Below, one piece after another: positions 1-10,052 of a stretch of 22,174 nucleotides of DNA (its first letter is position 1; each line of letters opens with the position of its first letter). The stretch covers positions 1-22,174 of the IMG/VR virus record IMGVR_UViG_3300032267_000877. One strand, written 5' to 3'. Made by a program: the position numbers and the translations under genes. The notes below the pieces were generated by a model, which saw nothing but the letters and a program-made list of their open reading frames with translations, searched no databases and was not told the DNA's origin. Origin of the DNA: a virus.

Positions 1-3000
1 ATAAGCCGTTCGGCAACTTGGTCTGCGCTTGTGACGCCATAGTGGGATGCGAGTTCACTGAGCTTCCCTGGAGCCATTCGTTCAATGTTGTCAAGGATTT
101 CACGAGCAGCAAACTGGTCGGACATAATGTCTCTTGAGAGTTCCTTTGCCGCCTTGACGCTATCAATGGAGAAGACGTTCCTTAACCCTTCCCTGCTGAC
201 AACCCCCTGTGTTGCAGCACGAACGCCACCAGTCTTGAGCAATAGGATTCTGCTGGCGATTCTCTCCTTAAATGATGGAGAACCCTCAACGGCAGCAACC
301 ATGCTCTTCGCTGCTCGTGCGCGCATATTCATTGCGCCGTCGTTGATCTCTCGGTTAACGTTTCGTGGATCAAGGTGAGCCTTGCGAAGGATCGCGCCCT
401 TGACATCGGCAAGCCCCTCAATGGCGACTTCCTTGCGAACGTTGTGGACGATATTCATAATGTTTGTTTCTGTGCGCTCAAGCACAAGGTTGAAGAATGG
501 GTTCAATCGACCGAAGCGTGCTTCTGGGTAGAGTCGGTCTGTGATCACGGTGATCTCTGGGAAGATGGCCTTGACCCTGCCAGTAAAGCCAGAGGTAAGT
601 CCAGCGGCAGAAATGTCTCCAGCAGCGGCGTCAATAATCATCTTGATTGGGTTGCTTCCGCTATCGGCAAGTCTACCATACGCATCGCCCATCTCTTCTC
701 GAAAGATTTTCTCTACCTCAATTTTATCAAGGAAAAGAGCCTTTGGCTGGATGCCTTTCTCGGCAGCCAACGATGTGACGCGAGACATGATCCTTCGGGA
801 AGCGTTCACAGAGATGCCAGTTTTTGACACCATGCCAGTGACAAATCGCTCAACAATGTTGTTTTTGGTAATCTCTGATCCGTACTCCCTAGTAAGGGAA
901 CTCCAGATTCTTCCCAGCTTTGATGGGCGCAGGGTTTCGTTGGCAATGGCTTGGTCAAACGCACCAGTTCCCTTGAGGTTAGTGTCTACATTGTCAATCA
1001 TGTCTGAGAACGGAGTGAGAACTTCTGCCATCTTCTCTCGACCATGGTGGTCGGTTACAAGAGACTTGACGGTAACCAATCCATCCTCTGGGGCAATTCC
1101 AAGACGATACCCCATTGCAAGTAGGCGCTCTTCAACGTTTTTGATTTGAGCAAAGCTCTGGTCTTTGGCTGCTGCCGCAACGATGGCGTTCCGTTCGTTG
1201 GTGCTTACCTCTCGGACCGTTCGGTCCTTGATCTTCTCAAGATACTCAAAGACGCTATCTCGTGTATGCGTTCCGCCTGATCCAGCAAAGACACCAAACT
1301 CGTCGTAGTTGGAAACAAGTGCATCTGAGATTTCGTCCAGTTCCTTCTTGGCAGCAGCAACGCCGCTACCCTTGGATCGCACAATTGCTTTTAGTTCCTT
1401 GATACGAGCAAGGATTCTCTTGGTGTCGGTCTGGGTGATGCTTCGCGTTGATGTAATGGTAATGCGGGAAAGGTCAATCTCCTTGTTGCCAACACGAAGA
1501 ACCTTACCCTTAAGAAGGTTTCGCAGGCTTCCAAGTTCTCGCATCGCTTGTCCAAGGTTGGCGCTTCTGGCAAATGCAAGGACATCCGTAAGGGCCGCAA
1601 CGTCACCCTGATGCTTGGCAAAGAGAGATCGCGCTAGATTAGCAGCGTCCGCTTCCTTCATACCAAATCCAGCGGCAAGGTCCTGCGTCAACTCTTTGAT
1701 GCCAACTTCTGGGTTGCTTGCTGCTGGAACTCGGTCAAGCTTTGCTTCGGAAATAACGCGGATGCCGTCTTCGGTTGCAAGGCGAGCGTCAAGTTCTACC
1801 TTGTATTGGGATACTCTGGTAATGAGATCCTTCTGCCTGCGAACCTGAGCGTTGGCAACGAATGTCTGCACCTGATCTCTCTGGTCAATCAACTTGCGAC
1901 GCAGTTCGTCACCGCGAACCTTTCGCTTTAGATTATCGGCGATATTGGCAAACAGGTCATCCACGACTTTTGTTGGAACATTTAGGTCAATAAGGATCTT
2001 GCCAAGGTTGTCGCCCTCTCGACCAGCAGCGGTGGCTAGGATCTGCGCCTTGGTCTTTCCCTCTGCGGTTAGTCGGATAATGTCACTAATGACGTTATCC
2101 GAAAAGTCACGGGAAACAGATCCAATGATGGCGGTCTTTGCGCGAACTGCACCAGACTTTACTGCATTCATAAAGGTTGCAGCGTGGTTAGTCAGACCCC
2201 TATTTGCCAACTCTCGACCACCAATGGCGGTGATATCATTCAGGAATCCGTCAATGACCCGTGGGCGATACGCCTGAAGCGCACCAGTTGCAACTTCTTT
2301 AACAATGTTTGAGGTTAGCCTTCTTGCAGATCCATTAATCTGCCCAAGAGTTGCCTTGTAGATTCCGCCAGCCCAGTCCCACTTCTGTAGGAATTCAGCC
2401 TGAGCACGGTAGCCAGCGGCGATTTCCTTATTGCCTGCCTTAGCCGCACTTTCCGCAAGTCCAAGCAACTTTGATTCGCCCATCCTGTTGAGAAGCATTG
2501 CCTCCTTACCAATAGAGGCAAACTTTCCGACTCCAGGCAGAATGATGTTTGCTGGGTCAAGGAGCATCTCGTAAATGAAGTTCATCGCCCCGTTTTCAGA
2601 AAAACCCTTGCCGTCCTTAACAAGCTGCCGAGCGGCATCCTCAATGGAACCACCAGCCTTGATTGAATTGATAGCCGCCTGCGGAGCGTCGCCAAAGATT
2701 GTTGTTGCAAAACTTCTTTTGCCGCTTTGGGTCTCTCGGATTCTTGCGCTGGCAACCTGTTCTCCAACGAATCGAACTGGAGCACCAAGGACAGTTAGCC
2801 CACCTTCAAGTGCTGCGCCAACGATGTCCAGGGGAATCCCCGCAACCTCTGCAAGGTTCTTCTTTCCACCAACGTCAATTTGGACACCCTCTAGCGCCCG
2901 AACCCCAGTTCCAATTGTTGCGTCAGCAATGGTGCCAACGGCTCCGATTACTGGCTTGGTGATACCGCCAAGGATTGGTAGATTCTCAACGATAGAGACA

Positions 3001-3203
3001 AGTCCCTTGCCAAGACCGATGATGGCATTGTTGGTATTGCCAATAGAACTTTTGATTGTTCCCGATGGGTCGGCAATGCTTACCGCAATCTTACCAGCGG
3101 AGGTGACGGTCTTCTGGGTGTTCTGCTTAAAGAATGGACTGTTCTGGGCAGGAGCTGATCCACCGCCAGACGAACCATTCTTTGGCCCAAGGACTCCGCC
3201 CAT
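1..3203 (-). CDS. Very large phage protein, 3' end beyond window (>1067 aa)
   Basis: The reading frame opens with ATG at 3203 and has no stop down to base 1, so at least 1067 residues are encoded and the C-terminus is outside the window. The start overlaps the stop of the upstream gene as TAATG. Residues 1-25 are Gly/Ser/Pro-rich and disordered-looking. The rest is mostly helical with amphipathic stretches, for example around residues 80-115, and alternating charged and aliphatic residues. I see no signal peptide, no clear transmembrane helix, and no peptidase or lysozyme motif. It sits two genes downstream of the portal in the late operon, where podovirus-like phages often place internal or ejection proteins. 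That role is inference from position and size; a large structural or polyvalent protein is equally possible. I do not recognise the family. Confidence 0.85.
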   Translation of the reverse strand, partial: MGGVLGPKNGSSGGGSAPAQNSPFFKQNTQKTVTSAGKIAVSIADPSGTIKSSIGNTNNAIIGLGKGLVSIVENLPILGGITKPVIGAVGTIADATIGTGVRALEGVQIDVGGKKNLAEVAGIPLDIVGAALEGGLTVLGAPVRFVGEQVASARIRETQSGKRSFATTIFGDAPQAAINSIKAGGSIEDAARQLVKDGKGFSENGAMNFIYEMLLDPANIILPGVGKFASIGKEAMLLNRMGESKLLGLAESAAKAGNKEIAAGYRAQAEFLQKWDWAGGIYKATLGQINGSARRLTSNIVKEVATGALQAYRPRVIDGFLNDITAIGGRELANRGLTNHAATFMNAVKSGAVRAKTAIIGSVSRDFSDNVISDIIRLTAEGKTKAQILATAAGREGDNLGKILIDLNVPTKVVDDLFANIADNLKRKVRGDELRRKLIDQRDQVQTFVANAQVRRQKDLITRVSQYKVELDARLATEDGIRVISEAKLDRVPAASNPEVGIKELTQDLAAGFGMKEADAANLARSLFAKHQGDVAALTDVLAFARSANLGQAMRELGSLRNLLKGKVLRVGNKEIDLSRITITSTRSITQTDTKRILARIKELKAIVRSKGSGVAAAKKELDEISDALVSNYDEFGVFAGSGGTHTRDSVFEYLEKIKDRTVREVSTNERNAIVAAAAKDQSFAQIKNVEERLLAMGYRLGIAPEDGLVTVKSLVTDHHGREKMAEVLTPFSDMIDNVDTNLKGTGAFDQAIANETLRPSKLGRIWSSLTREYGSEITKNNIVERFVTGMVSKTGISVNASRRIMSRVTSLAAEKGIQPKALFLDKIEVEKIFREEMGDAYGRLADSGSNPIKMIIDAAAGDISAAGLTSGFTGRVKAIFPEITVITDRLYPEARFGRLNPFFNLVLERTETNIMNIVHNVRKEVAIEGLADVKGAILRKAHLDPRNVNREINDGAMNMRARAAKSMVAAVEGSPSFKERIASRILLLKTGGVRAATQGVVSREGLRNVFSIDSVKAAKELSRDIMSDQFAAREILDNIERMAPGKLSELASHYGVTSADQVAERL

Positions 3204-5908
3204 TACCTACCACCCCGTCGTTCAGGTGGCAGAATTGGAGCAGGTGGTAGAGTTGCCTTAAACGCAGCAGACTCATACTTCTGGGTCATCGGGCTAACCG
3301 ACGGAACCACTGGTGCTGGAATTGCTGGCTTTGGAATATCAACTGAAAGATCTGGAATACCTGGTCGAACCCCAGTATTGTCTGAAACTACTGGCTCATT
3401 AAGCTTCCTAAAGAAACGATCACCAATGGCTGGAGTTTGATTACCAGCATTTGGGGTGAGGGAAGGAGTTGTGTAATAGAACTGCAACCGCTGCTGCTCC
3501 ATAGATGGATCTTGGTTGAGGATTGTTCTATTGATATCACTAATCGTGTCTAGTGGGCTTTGCTCCCCATTAATAAGCCCTTGTGCAAATCCTGCAATTC
3601 CAAGACCAACGGCTGCTGGGATTGCGCCGATTCCAGTAAATCCACCGCCAATAAATCCTGCAGCAGCGGCTGCGGCACCTTGACCCAGAGCGTCAGATCG
3701 TGGCTGATTGGCTTCTGCCGTTCCAGCCTTCCATCGGTATCCACCGTTAACGATTTCCAACTTGTCTGCATTGGCAGCAATAAACAGCCACGCCTTCTCT
3801 AGGTCGCTATTTCCAGCAAGCCGAGCAATCTCTGCTCGTCCCTCTGGGGTGGTTGCGGCTGGGCTTTCGCTAATCTGCTGAATCTGAATTGCGTCTGCGT
3901 CAGCAAGAATGTCAGTTGCAATGTTTGCGCCATCAAGAGCATTACCCCCAAGGGCAGGTAGAACATTGGCAATGAGACCAGATGCGGTACGCAGATCGTC
4001 TGGGGAAATAGTTGACTCCGTTTGAGCAATACCAGATCGAATGAGGGCAAGCTCGTTTCTGCTGTTAGCGCCAAACGTTACTGGCGTTTGGGTTGCAAGG
4101 CCAACCGTGCTGTAAAGCGGGATTGAACCGTCTCCCTGATTAAAAGTTGCACCATCTGGCAGAACAAATCCAGAGGTAGTGTTTCCATTTAAGCCAGCCT
4201 CTGGCGTCTCAATAAGTTGCCCCTTAAGATTTGAAATAATTGGAGCAGATCCATTCTGTGGGTCGTAAACCCATCCGATCTGAACACCATCTTTATCCGA
4301 TACTTTGACGCCTTGAACGGAAGTTACGTAGGAAATAATCTGACCGTTAACTCTTGCAAACTCAACAAACTGGTAACTACCAGTCGCCGTTCGCCCAGCA
4401 GGTCGACCAGAAACAAACTCAAACTCCTGGCTCTTTGGGTTCCACTGCTGGAATCCATTTCCAGATGTCATTGCGATAATGTTGTTGGTATTTTCCTGAA
4501 CCGTTGTAAAGTCAAGCGGGATGTTTGCATTGACTGTTCCGCTCAATGTTGGCAATGATCCATCTGACTGTCCAGTCATTGCGTCATACTCGTTCTGCGC
4601 TAGTGAGAGGAAATCCCCAAGCCTTGCGGCATCAAGTTTTCCGTACTTTGAATCCTCGCCAGAAAGATACTTTGTCCACTCACCGTTGAGTGCCTGAATC
4701 GTTGCAACATTACCATTGGCGCCTGCAATATCCTTAAGCCACTGAGTGCTTTGGAAGTCAAACTTAGCAACTTCACTTAGTGCTCCAGCAGCAACGTTTG
4801 AGTTGTACCATGCCTGTGTGTTGTTTACTCCGCCATTTGATGCAAGCAGATATGCGTCCGCATACCCGCTAGTAAGCCTATCGTTAAAGTAAACATTTAG
4901 ACTGGAACTATCGGTAATTCCAAGAGCGGAAAGCGTTGGGAACGCATTTGGGTTTTCATCCAAAGCCTGACCAAGCATAAGGATAAGTGCTGGGTCGTCT
5001 GTGATGGCCCCAAGGCTATCCTTACCACTGTCAAGAATTTCTGAAACTGAGCGTGGCTTTGTAGCTGGGTTAAGCGATAGGGCGACATCAACAACAGCGT
5101 CAATCTCGCTAAGTGTGGTGCTAATTCTTTCACCTACAACTGACCCAGAACCAACGCCACCACCATTGTTCGCCGTTGCCTTAGCAGCAACAACGGTTGT
5201 ATACAGCACGCTGTCCTTCTTGACTCCAGCCGCAAGGAGCGCGTTTTGGAAGCCGCTTGCCCAGTTAGCATATTGGCTAGCGTTAATGGTTCCAGCAAGC
5301 AGTCGGTTGTCCCACTTGGTCTTCTCGGCGTTCCACTCGTAGGTGTAGGCATTAACAATGGTTTCGTAACGCTTTGGATCTGCTGGGTCCATTTGCGCAA
5401 TGATCTCGGCAGCAAGTGTTCGATAATCACTGGCAGTGATCTCGCCTCGACCAAGCGCCTCACCCTGGTATCCAATGTACGACTTATTGATGTCGCTCAT
5501 TGCACTTATATACGTTTCAAGATCTTGTGGGTCGCTTGATTGGCTTGCCCTAGTTTCTAGGAAGTTTACAATCTCGTCGTAGTTTGCTCCGTTACCGTTA
5601 TTGAAGTCGGTAATCAAACTATTGTATTGCTTCTTGATGTCGTAGTTGTTTAGCTCAGACTTCTTTTGAACAATGGCCTGGTACTCTAGAGTTCCAGGGG
5701 AATACCCAGCACTCCTTGCCCACTCGTCATAGAACGCCTGAATGTCATTTGCAGTCGGCACCGCGCCGTTGTAGGCAGTTCCAGTTCGATAGGCATTGAG
5801 CAGCGCCTGCTCCTCTGCGGAGTTCTTCTCACGAAGAAGAGCGGTAATGAGCGCGGTAAGGTTCTGTCCGCCCGAATTCGGGCTGGTAAAGCGTCCCCGT
5901 CGTGCCAT
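3203..5908 (-). CDS. Large phage structural or ejection-type protein of unknown function (901 aa)
   Basis: Starts at ATG 5908 in a TAATG overlap with the portal stop and ends in the same kind of overlap with the next gene. The N-terminal third is helical and polar, with repeated Tyr/Asn/Asp-rich segments. The middle is rich in Ser/Thr/Gly and beta-like. Residues about 740-780 form an Ala/Gly-rich hydrophobic stretch with glycine-zipper spacing (GFIGGGFTGIG, then AVGLGIAGFAQG). The C-terminal 100 residues are Pro-rich and end in a basic tail. No enzymatic motif is visible. Its place directly after the portal and its membrane-active-looking segment suggest a virion component, possibly one that inserts into the membrane during DNA delivery. 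That is inference; a scaffold or tail-associated protein cannot be excluded. Confidence 0.85.
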   Translation of the reverse strand: MARRGRFTSPNSGGQNLTALITALLREKNSAEEQALLNAYRTGTAYNGAVPTANDIQAFYDEWARSAGYSPGTLEYQAIVQKKSELNNYDIKKQYNSLITDFNNGNGANYDEIVNFLETRASQSSDPQDLETYISAMSDINKSYIGYQGEALGRGEITASDYRTLAAEIIAQMDPADPKRYETIVNAYTYEWNAEKTKWDNRLLAGTINASQYANWASGFQNALLAAGVKKDSVLYTTVVAAKATANNGGGVGSGSVVGERISTTLSEIDAVVDVALSLNPATKPRSVSEILDSGKDSLGAITDDPALILMLGQALDENPNAFPTLSALGITDSSSLNVYFNDRLTSGYADAYLLASNGGVNNTQAWYNSNVAAGALSEVAKFDFQSTQWLKDIAGANGNVATIQALNGEWTKYLSGEDSKYGKLDAARLGDFLSLAQNEYDAMTGQSDGSLPTLSGTVNANIPLDFTTVQENTNNIIAMTSGNGFQQWNPKSQEFEFVSGRPAGRTATGSYQFVEFARVNGQIISYVTSVQGVKVSDKDGVQIGWVYDPQNGSAPIISNLKGQLIETPEAGLNGNTTSGFVLPDGATFNQGDGSIPLYSTVGLATQTPVTFGANSRNELALIRSGIAQTESTISPDDLRTASGLIANVLPALGGNALDGANIATDILADADAIQIQQISESPAATTPEGRAEIARLAGNSDLEKAWLFIAANADKLEIVNGGYRWKAGTAEANQPRSDALGQGAAAAAAGFIGGGFTGIGAIPAAVGLGIAGFAQGLINGEQSPLDTISDINRTILNQDPSMEQQRLQFYYTTPSLTPNAGNQTPAIGDRFFRKLNEPVVSDNTGVRPGIPDLSVDIPKPAIPAPVVPSVSPMTQKYESAAFKATLPPAPILPPERRGGR

Positions 5909-8553
5909 TATGCAGGTACCTCATTGGTGCCAGTCGGCGCTGGGAGAAGGTTCTCTTCCCCTGGCGCTGCGGCGTTTGCTGGCAGAGCCTCTGGCGGCAA
6001 CTGCGCCTGATTCTCTGGCTGGTTTAGGGACTGGCTTCCAGGAACACCCTGCTGCATCGTGCGCTGCGCATTGGCAGCCTGCTGCTGGGTAATCATCGCC
6101 TGCTCCTGAACTTGGGCCTGTCCCTGCATCTGCATCTGCTGCATCTGCTGCATGACCTGTGCCATCGTTGCGACGGACGCAGGGTTCAGCGTGGCATCAG
6201 TCTGCTCATCGCGGATGAGGTCCTTCTCACCAATCGGATCTTCCACGCCCACTCGATCCATGGCACGCTCGGCGCTCCACAGTCGGTTCTGGACTAGGTT
6301 GATCGCGGTGCTGGCAAGTTCCAGCGTGTCTCGTGGTGTCAGTTCTGGGGCAACGACATCAATGCGGTATTCGCCGCCAATGATCTCTGCAACGGCTGGG
6401 TTCTTGATTTCCCAGATACGTGCGCACATCTCCCAGACCTGTCGCATCCACTGGTAGAACACCTTGCGCTTCGGGGCAAGGCGTGCTTCGTAGTTGGCAA
6501 TCAACGCGGCGATGGCTCGTGACGAACCAAGCACCTGCGCGGGCGCGAGACCAAGAAGCAGGTCGTTCAAGCCAGTTGCCACAGCAAGTTCTCGGTCGAT
6601 ACGAGCAATGTACTGCTCAATCTGGAACGATGGGATAAACGGCTGGATGGCACGGAGTTCGTTGCCAGGCCCAGGGGTTGCGACGCGACCTGGCTTTGGT
6701 AGCGCGTTTGGCGGTACCTCATCAGGAGCCTCTGGCCCAACGAGCTGCCACATCTGCCCACCAACGATGGACTGAATCATCTGCGCCATAGCGGTGACTC
6801 GCTCGTCCTTTTCGCGGAGCAACTGCTCGGCATCGTAGAGTGCTGGCTTACCGTATGGGCTACCGGGGATTTTTCCGTTAGGTAGGTGGACATACGGGAT
6901 CATTCCCTGATACTCAGGGTGCGAGTCGTTCTTTACCAGCGAGTTGCCAACAAAGATGGCATTGTAGACCAGCGGAGCCTTACCTGGCTTGGTTGGCACC
7001 TTGTACCAGTAGTCGTATACCTCAACCTGCATCTGCTCGTAGGCAGTCTCGCGGCGGAGCGGATTGCGCTCAAAGGTGTTGGACCACACGTTGCCAATTG
7101 GGTCGTCGTGTGTGCCACGGGTGGTGTAGGGGAAATACTTGTCTCCCTGCTTGACAGGGATAACGTCCACGCCGTAGTCCTCCTGGACTGACTGCGGTGA
7201 CATACCGTAGCAGTAGAGCGCCCAGTCTAGGCGATTGAAGTCGCTATCACCGAACCCAAGGTAGAGGTTCTCTGGTCGCTCAATGACGGTGACCTTTGGA
7301 AGTTCCGCGACTGGATCCCAATAGACCTTTGCTGCGGTGTGGCCGTAGAGTTCCTTGAGGAGGGCAGCGTGCTCATGGAGCAGGTCCATCTCATTGGCGT
7401 CCCACCAACGGAAGTAGAGCTGCTCACGCATCTGCGCGGCTGATCGGTCTTCCGATGTTGAGCCAGTTGGAACGTAGTTGATGACTGGTCGAACAGCCTG
7501 GATGGAGGCTGGGATCTGCACATAGGCGTGGTGGATGTTGACCGAGACGTGTGCTCGGCCAGCAAGCCGTGCGCTTGGGTCATCTGCCCAGTGATCGGCA
7601 CCGCCAAGTGTCATCGTCTCTGGATGGTAAAGATTGTCCATGCGTCGGAAGAGCGAGCGGAGTCGGTTCTGCTCTGGCTCAACCAACTGCTTGCGACCAA
7701 GGATTTCCTGAAGCAAGAGATGCGACTCATCCTTGCTTGGGTCAATCCCCTGACCGCTAAGTGAGGTCTCCGACATCTTCAGGGAGGCCTGCTCGCCAAG
7801 AGCAAGCTTTTCAAAGTTTGGCTTGATTGTGCGAACTACTGGAGCCTTGCTTGTTGCGTTTATTGCCTCTGGCGCCGTAGCAATTTGCCCACCAGTGCTT
7901 TCCGCCCTTGGCGTATTAAGCAATTCCTTGATGCGCGCTCGCGTTAGTGGGCTATTTGGGGCTTGGGTAGCAGGTGCTCCAGGACCGCCAGAGACATTGA
8001 CCTTAGACGGCGAAGTGGAAATGGATCCACGGGTGGCTGTCCTATTTGGCGTCTGTCGCGCTGGCTTCCCTGCGCCTCCGCTTACATTGCTGCCATTGAA
8101 GTATTCTGATGCTGCTCGAAGTCGGTTAAGCGCATCAACAACTCGGCTCTTCTTTGGCGCAGCATCTGTTGGAAGAGGATTCTGGTTTGGCTTGCTAAAG
8201 AGTCCTTCGTTCTCGCTACCAGCAGCACCCTTGAGACCAGCATCGAATGCAGCACCAGCGTCAACGCTTGCCTTGCTTGTCGCAGTAAGGCCAGCAGGAG
8301 TTGTGCTAATTGGCGTTCCCTTAGCCTGTGGAAGGTTTGCTTGACCACCAGTAAGGTTTGTTCTAATTGGAGCAGCAGTGGATGCTGGGGCAGTAGCGTT
8401 ATTACCCTTGGCAATATTTCGTGCCTTGGCATTGGCAGTGCCAATGGATGCAATCTGCTCAGGCGTGGCAATATCAGGGTCAGTCGTGTACTGCGCTGGA
8501 ATCGCCCGCGTTCCTTTGAACGCTGCGGGGATCTTTCGTACCTTGTCGGCCAT
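5908..8553 (-). CDS. Portal protein with long N-terminal extension (881 aa)
   Basis: The portal forms the dodecameric ring at the capsid vertex through which DNA is packaged and released. The portal-like core runs from about residue 265 to 790. It includes the region around HVSVNIHHAYVQIPASIQ (335-352), a helical region at 365-405 with many aromatic and acidic residues, and the segment RIDRELAVATGLNDLLLG (651-668), typical of portal helices near the clip and stem. Residues 1-260 are an unusual Ala/Thr/Pro/Asn-rich, low-complexity extension containing two copies of an NVSGG-type repeat. Residues 795-835 are Gln/Met-rich (MQQMQQMQMQGQAQVQ). At 881 aa it is longer than most portals, mainly because of the extension. 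It directly follows the large terminase (ATGA overlap at 8553), the canonical terminase-portal order. The portal call rests on family pattern plus synteny. Confidence 0.85.
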   Translation of the reverse strand: MADKVRKIPAAFKGTRAIPAQYTTDPDIATPEQIASIGTANAKARNIAKGNNATAPASTAAPIRTNLTGGQANLPQAKGTPISTTPAGLTATSKASVDAGAAFDAGLKGAAGSENEGLFSKPNQNPLPTDAAPKKSRVVDALNRLRAASEYFNGSNVSGGAGKPARQTPNRTATRGSISTSPSKVNVSGGPGAPATQAPNSPLTRARIKELLNTPRAESTGGQIATAPEAINATSKAPVVRTIKPNFEKLALGEQASLKMSETSLSGQGIDPSKDESHLLLQEILGRKQLVEPEQNRLRSLFRRMDNLYHPETMTLGGADHWADDPSARLAGRAHVSVNIHHAYVQIPASIQAVRPVINYVPTGSTSEDRSAAQMREQLYFRWWDANEMDLLHEHAALLKELYGHTAAKVYWDPVAELPKVTVIERPENLYLGFGDSDFNRLDWALYCYGMSPQSVQEDYGVDVIPVKQGDKYFPYTTRGTHDDPIGNVWSNTFERNPLRRETAYEQMQVEVYDYWYKVPTKPGKAPLVYNAIFVGNSLVKNDSHPEYQGMIPYVHLPNGKIPGSPYGKPALYDAEQLLREKDERVTAMAQMIQSIVGGQMWQLVGPEAPDEVPPNALPKPGRVATPGPGNELRAIQPFIPSFQIEQYIARIDRELAVATGLNDLLLGLAPAQVLGSSRAIAALIANYEARLAPKRKVFYQWMRQVWEMCARIWEIKNPAVAEIIGGEYRIDVVAPELTPRDTLELASTAINLVQNRLWSAERAMDRVGVEDPIGEKDLIRDEQTDATLNPASVATMAQVMQQMQQMQMQGQAQVQEQAMITQQQAANAQRTMQQGVPGSQSLNQPENQAQLPPEALPANAAAPGEENLLPAPTGTNEVPA
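7954..8088 (-). repeat. Duplicated 15-residue motif in portal N-terminal extension
   Basis: Portal residues 156-170 (NVSGGAGKPARQTPN) and 186-200 (NVSGGPGAPATQAPN) are near-identical copies spaced 30 residues apart. They lie inside a disordered-looking extension and are encoded at 8088-8044 and 7998-7954. Confidence 0.85.
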
Positions 8554-10052
8554 CAGTCACTCACTCCAAAATATGTGAACACTGGATCGTTCACGGGCTT
8601 CTCTGGGTTTCGCAAAGCGTGTCGCACAGCAATGGCCAGTGCCATCACTGCATCTTGCTCCAGCTTCTTATCGTCTAATTTGTAGGTAAGGAGTTGCCTG
8701 CGCATCTCATCCCACGCACCGCCAGTTGGCAGTTCGATTTGTCCTTTGTCTAGAACCGCCTTCAAGTCGTTAAGGAGTTCCACCTTCTTCGCCTTAGTGC
8801 CACCGAAGTCAAACCCTCGGAGCGGACGGATGATGCTGAACTCCTGTTGAAATAGTCGTCCACCAAGTCCTGTGGAATCAACGATTGTGGTGCAGTACGC
8901 ACCGTCCTGTTGGTAGAGGAGATGTCCTTCGCGGACCATGTTCACGACGGCAGAGATGCTCTGCTTGCCGCCACGCTTTCTAATCCGCGTGCCGCGAAGG
9001 AGTTTTCTGTCAGTAATGTCGAGTGTAATCGCCCACGTTGCGTCATGTGAAATCCCTGGGTCTACACCCTGGACATACTTATGGTGACGTGTCGGGCCTA
9101 ACTCTTCGACTCCTGATTTGAATACTGCCTGAATGGATTGAGACCAGAAGAATGCGTCTCGTGCCTCAATGAAGAATCCGTCAATGTTCTGGGGGATGAG
9201 GTACTCAGCCTGCTGGCGAACAACATCATCAAAGTTCTCTTGGGTCAATCCGTAGCCGATGTTAGCCCGTGTGGATAATCGGAACGAGATGAACTTGGAG
9301 TCGCGCTCTGGGTTGTCGGGGTTTCCCTTCTCCCACAGATCAGCGTATTCGTTGAACCCCTCGGTCGGCGTTCCAATGAAGTGGAGTGGTCCGCCAGTGG
9401 AGAGTCGTCGTAGGTTCAGCACCTCTTGGTAGATCATCAGCAAGTGCGGCTCAAACGCCGCTTCGTCAAACGAGATGCCGTTCATATCCTTACCAAGGAG
9501 AGCCTTCGCTCGATCCTGCGTGGTGCGGAAGTGGATGCTTGCCCCACCAACGATGGGGTTGAACTTGATCCACGGATACTCACCGCGATACTTCTTGGTG
9601 GTCTCTACAATCTTACCAAGTTCTGTGACCATTGGGCAACCACGACCTTTTTGGGCGGGGTGCTGGCCAGTGAGGATGGTCTCAATCTCTCGGAAGACTA
9701 GCTCTGCGGTCTCCTGCTGGATACCAATGTGGAACCATTCGTAGGGGGAGTCCAGCCACTCAAGATGGGACTTGGAATCACCATATTTCGGGTTTGGAAG
9801 TCCCAGTTTGTACAAGGCGTGGTGGAAACAGACCACCGCCATTGCCATCGTTTTACCCGCACGGTTGCCAGCGGATACGACGGTTGTGATGTATTTCGGT
9901 CGGTACCCAGATTCGTCACGCTCGGAGCAGGACTTCCACCATGCAACCTGCCCTGGATTCCCTTCAATGCCAAGCCACCTGCGAGCAAAGAACTCGATGT
10001 CAGAGCGACCACGAGCCAGATCGACCGCAACTTCATTGGCTAGTTGCTTCAA
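8553..10052 (-). CDS. terL: Terminase large subunit (packaging ATPase/nuclease, ~499 aa)
   Basis: This is the motor that translocates DNA into the prohead and cuts the concatemer. With the start used here, Walker A is GNRAGKT (62-68) and Walker B is ISFDEA (193-198). The C-terminal RNase H-like nuclease shows the expected acidic positions: D331 in GVDPG, D392 in VDSTGLGG and D467 in LEQDAVMAL. All key residues are present and the length is normal. The frame stays open upstream to a TTG at 10118, which would overlap the previous gene by 70 nt. I prefer the TTG at 10052, because it forms a TTGA overlap with the preceding stop like the other junctions in this operon and has AAGG just upstream. 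The ATG of the portal overlaps its stop. Confidence 0.95.
   Translation of the reverse strand: MKQLANEVAVDLARGRSDIEFFARRWLGIEGNPGQVAWWKSCSERDESGYRPKYITTVVSAGNRAGKTMAMAVVCFHHALYKLGLPNPKYGDSKSHLEWLDSPYEWFHIGIQQETAELVFREIETILTGQHPAQKGRGCPMVTELGKIVETTKKYRGEYPWIKFNPIVGGASIHFRTTQDRAKALLGKDMNGISFDEAAFEPHLLMIYQEVLNLRRLSTGGPLHFIGTPTEGFNEYADLWEKGNPDNPERDSKFISFRLSTRANIGYGLTQENFDDVVRQQAEYLIPQNIDGFFIEARDAFFWSQSIQAVFKSGVEELGPTRHHKYVQGVDPGISHDATWAITLDITDRKLLRGTRIRKRGGKQSISAVVNMVREGHLLYQQDGAYCTTIVDSTGLGGRLFQQEFSIIRPLRGFDFGGTKAKKVELLNDLKAVLDKGQIELPTGGAWDEMRRQLLTYKLDDKKLEQDAVMALAIAVRHALRNPEKPVNDPVFTYFGVSD

Noticed and set aside
541-1149. Plus-strand ORFs opposite the large leftward genes, for example 541-1149, 2575-3261 and 7823-8344
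   Set aside because: They are antisense to clearly coding frames that continue with tight start/stop overlaps, and their translations are Ser/Pro/Leu-rich shadows.
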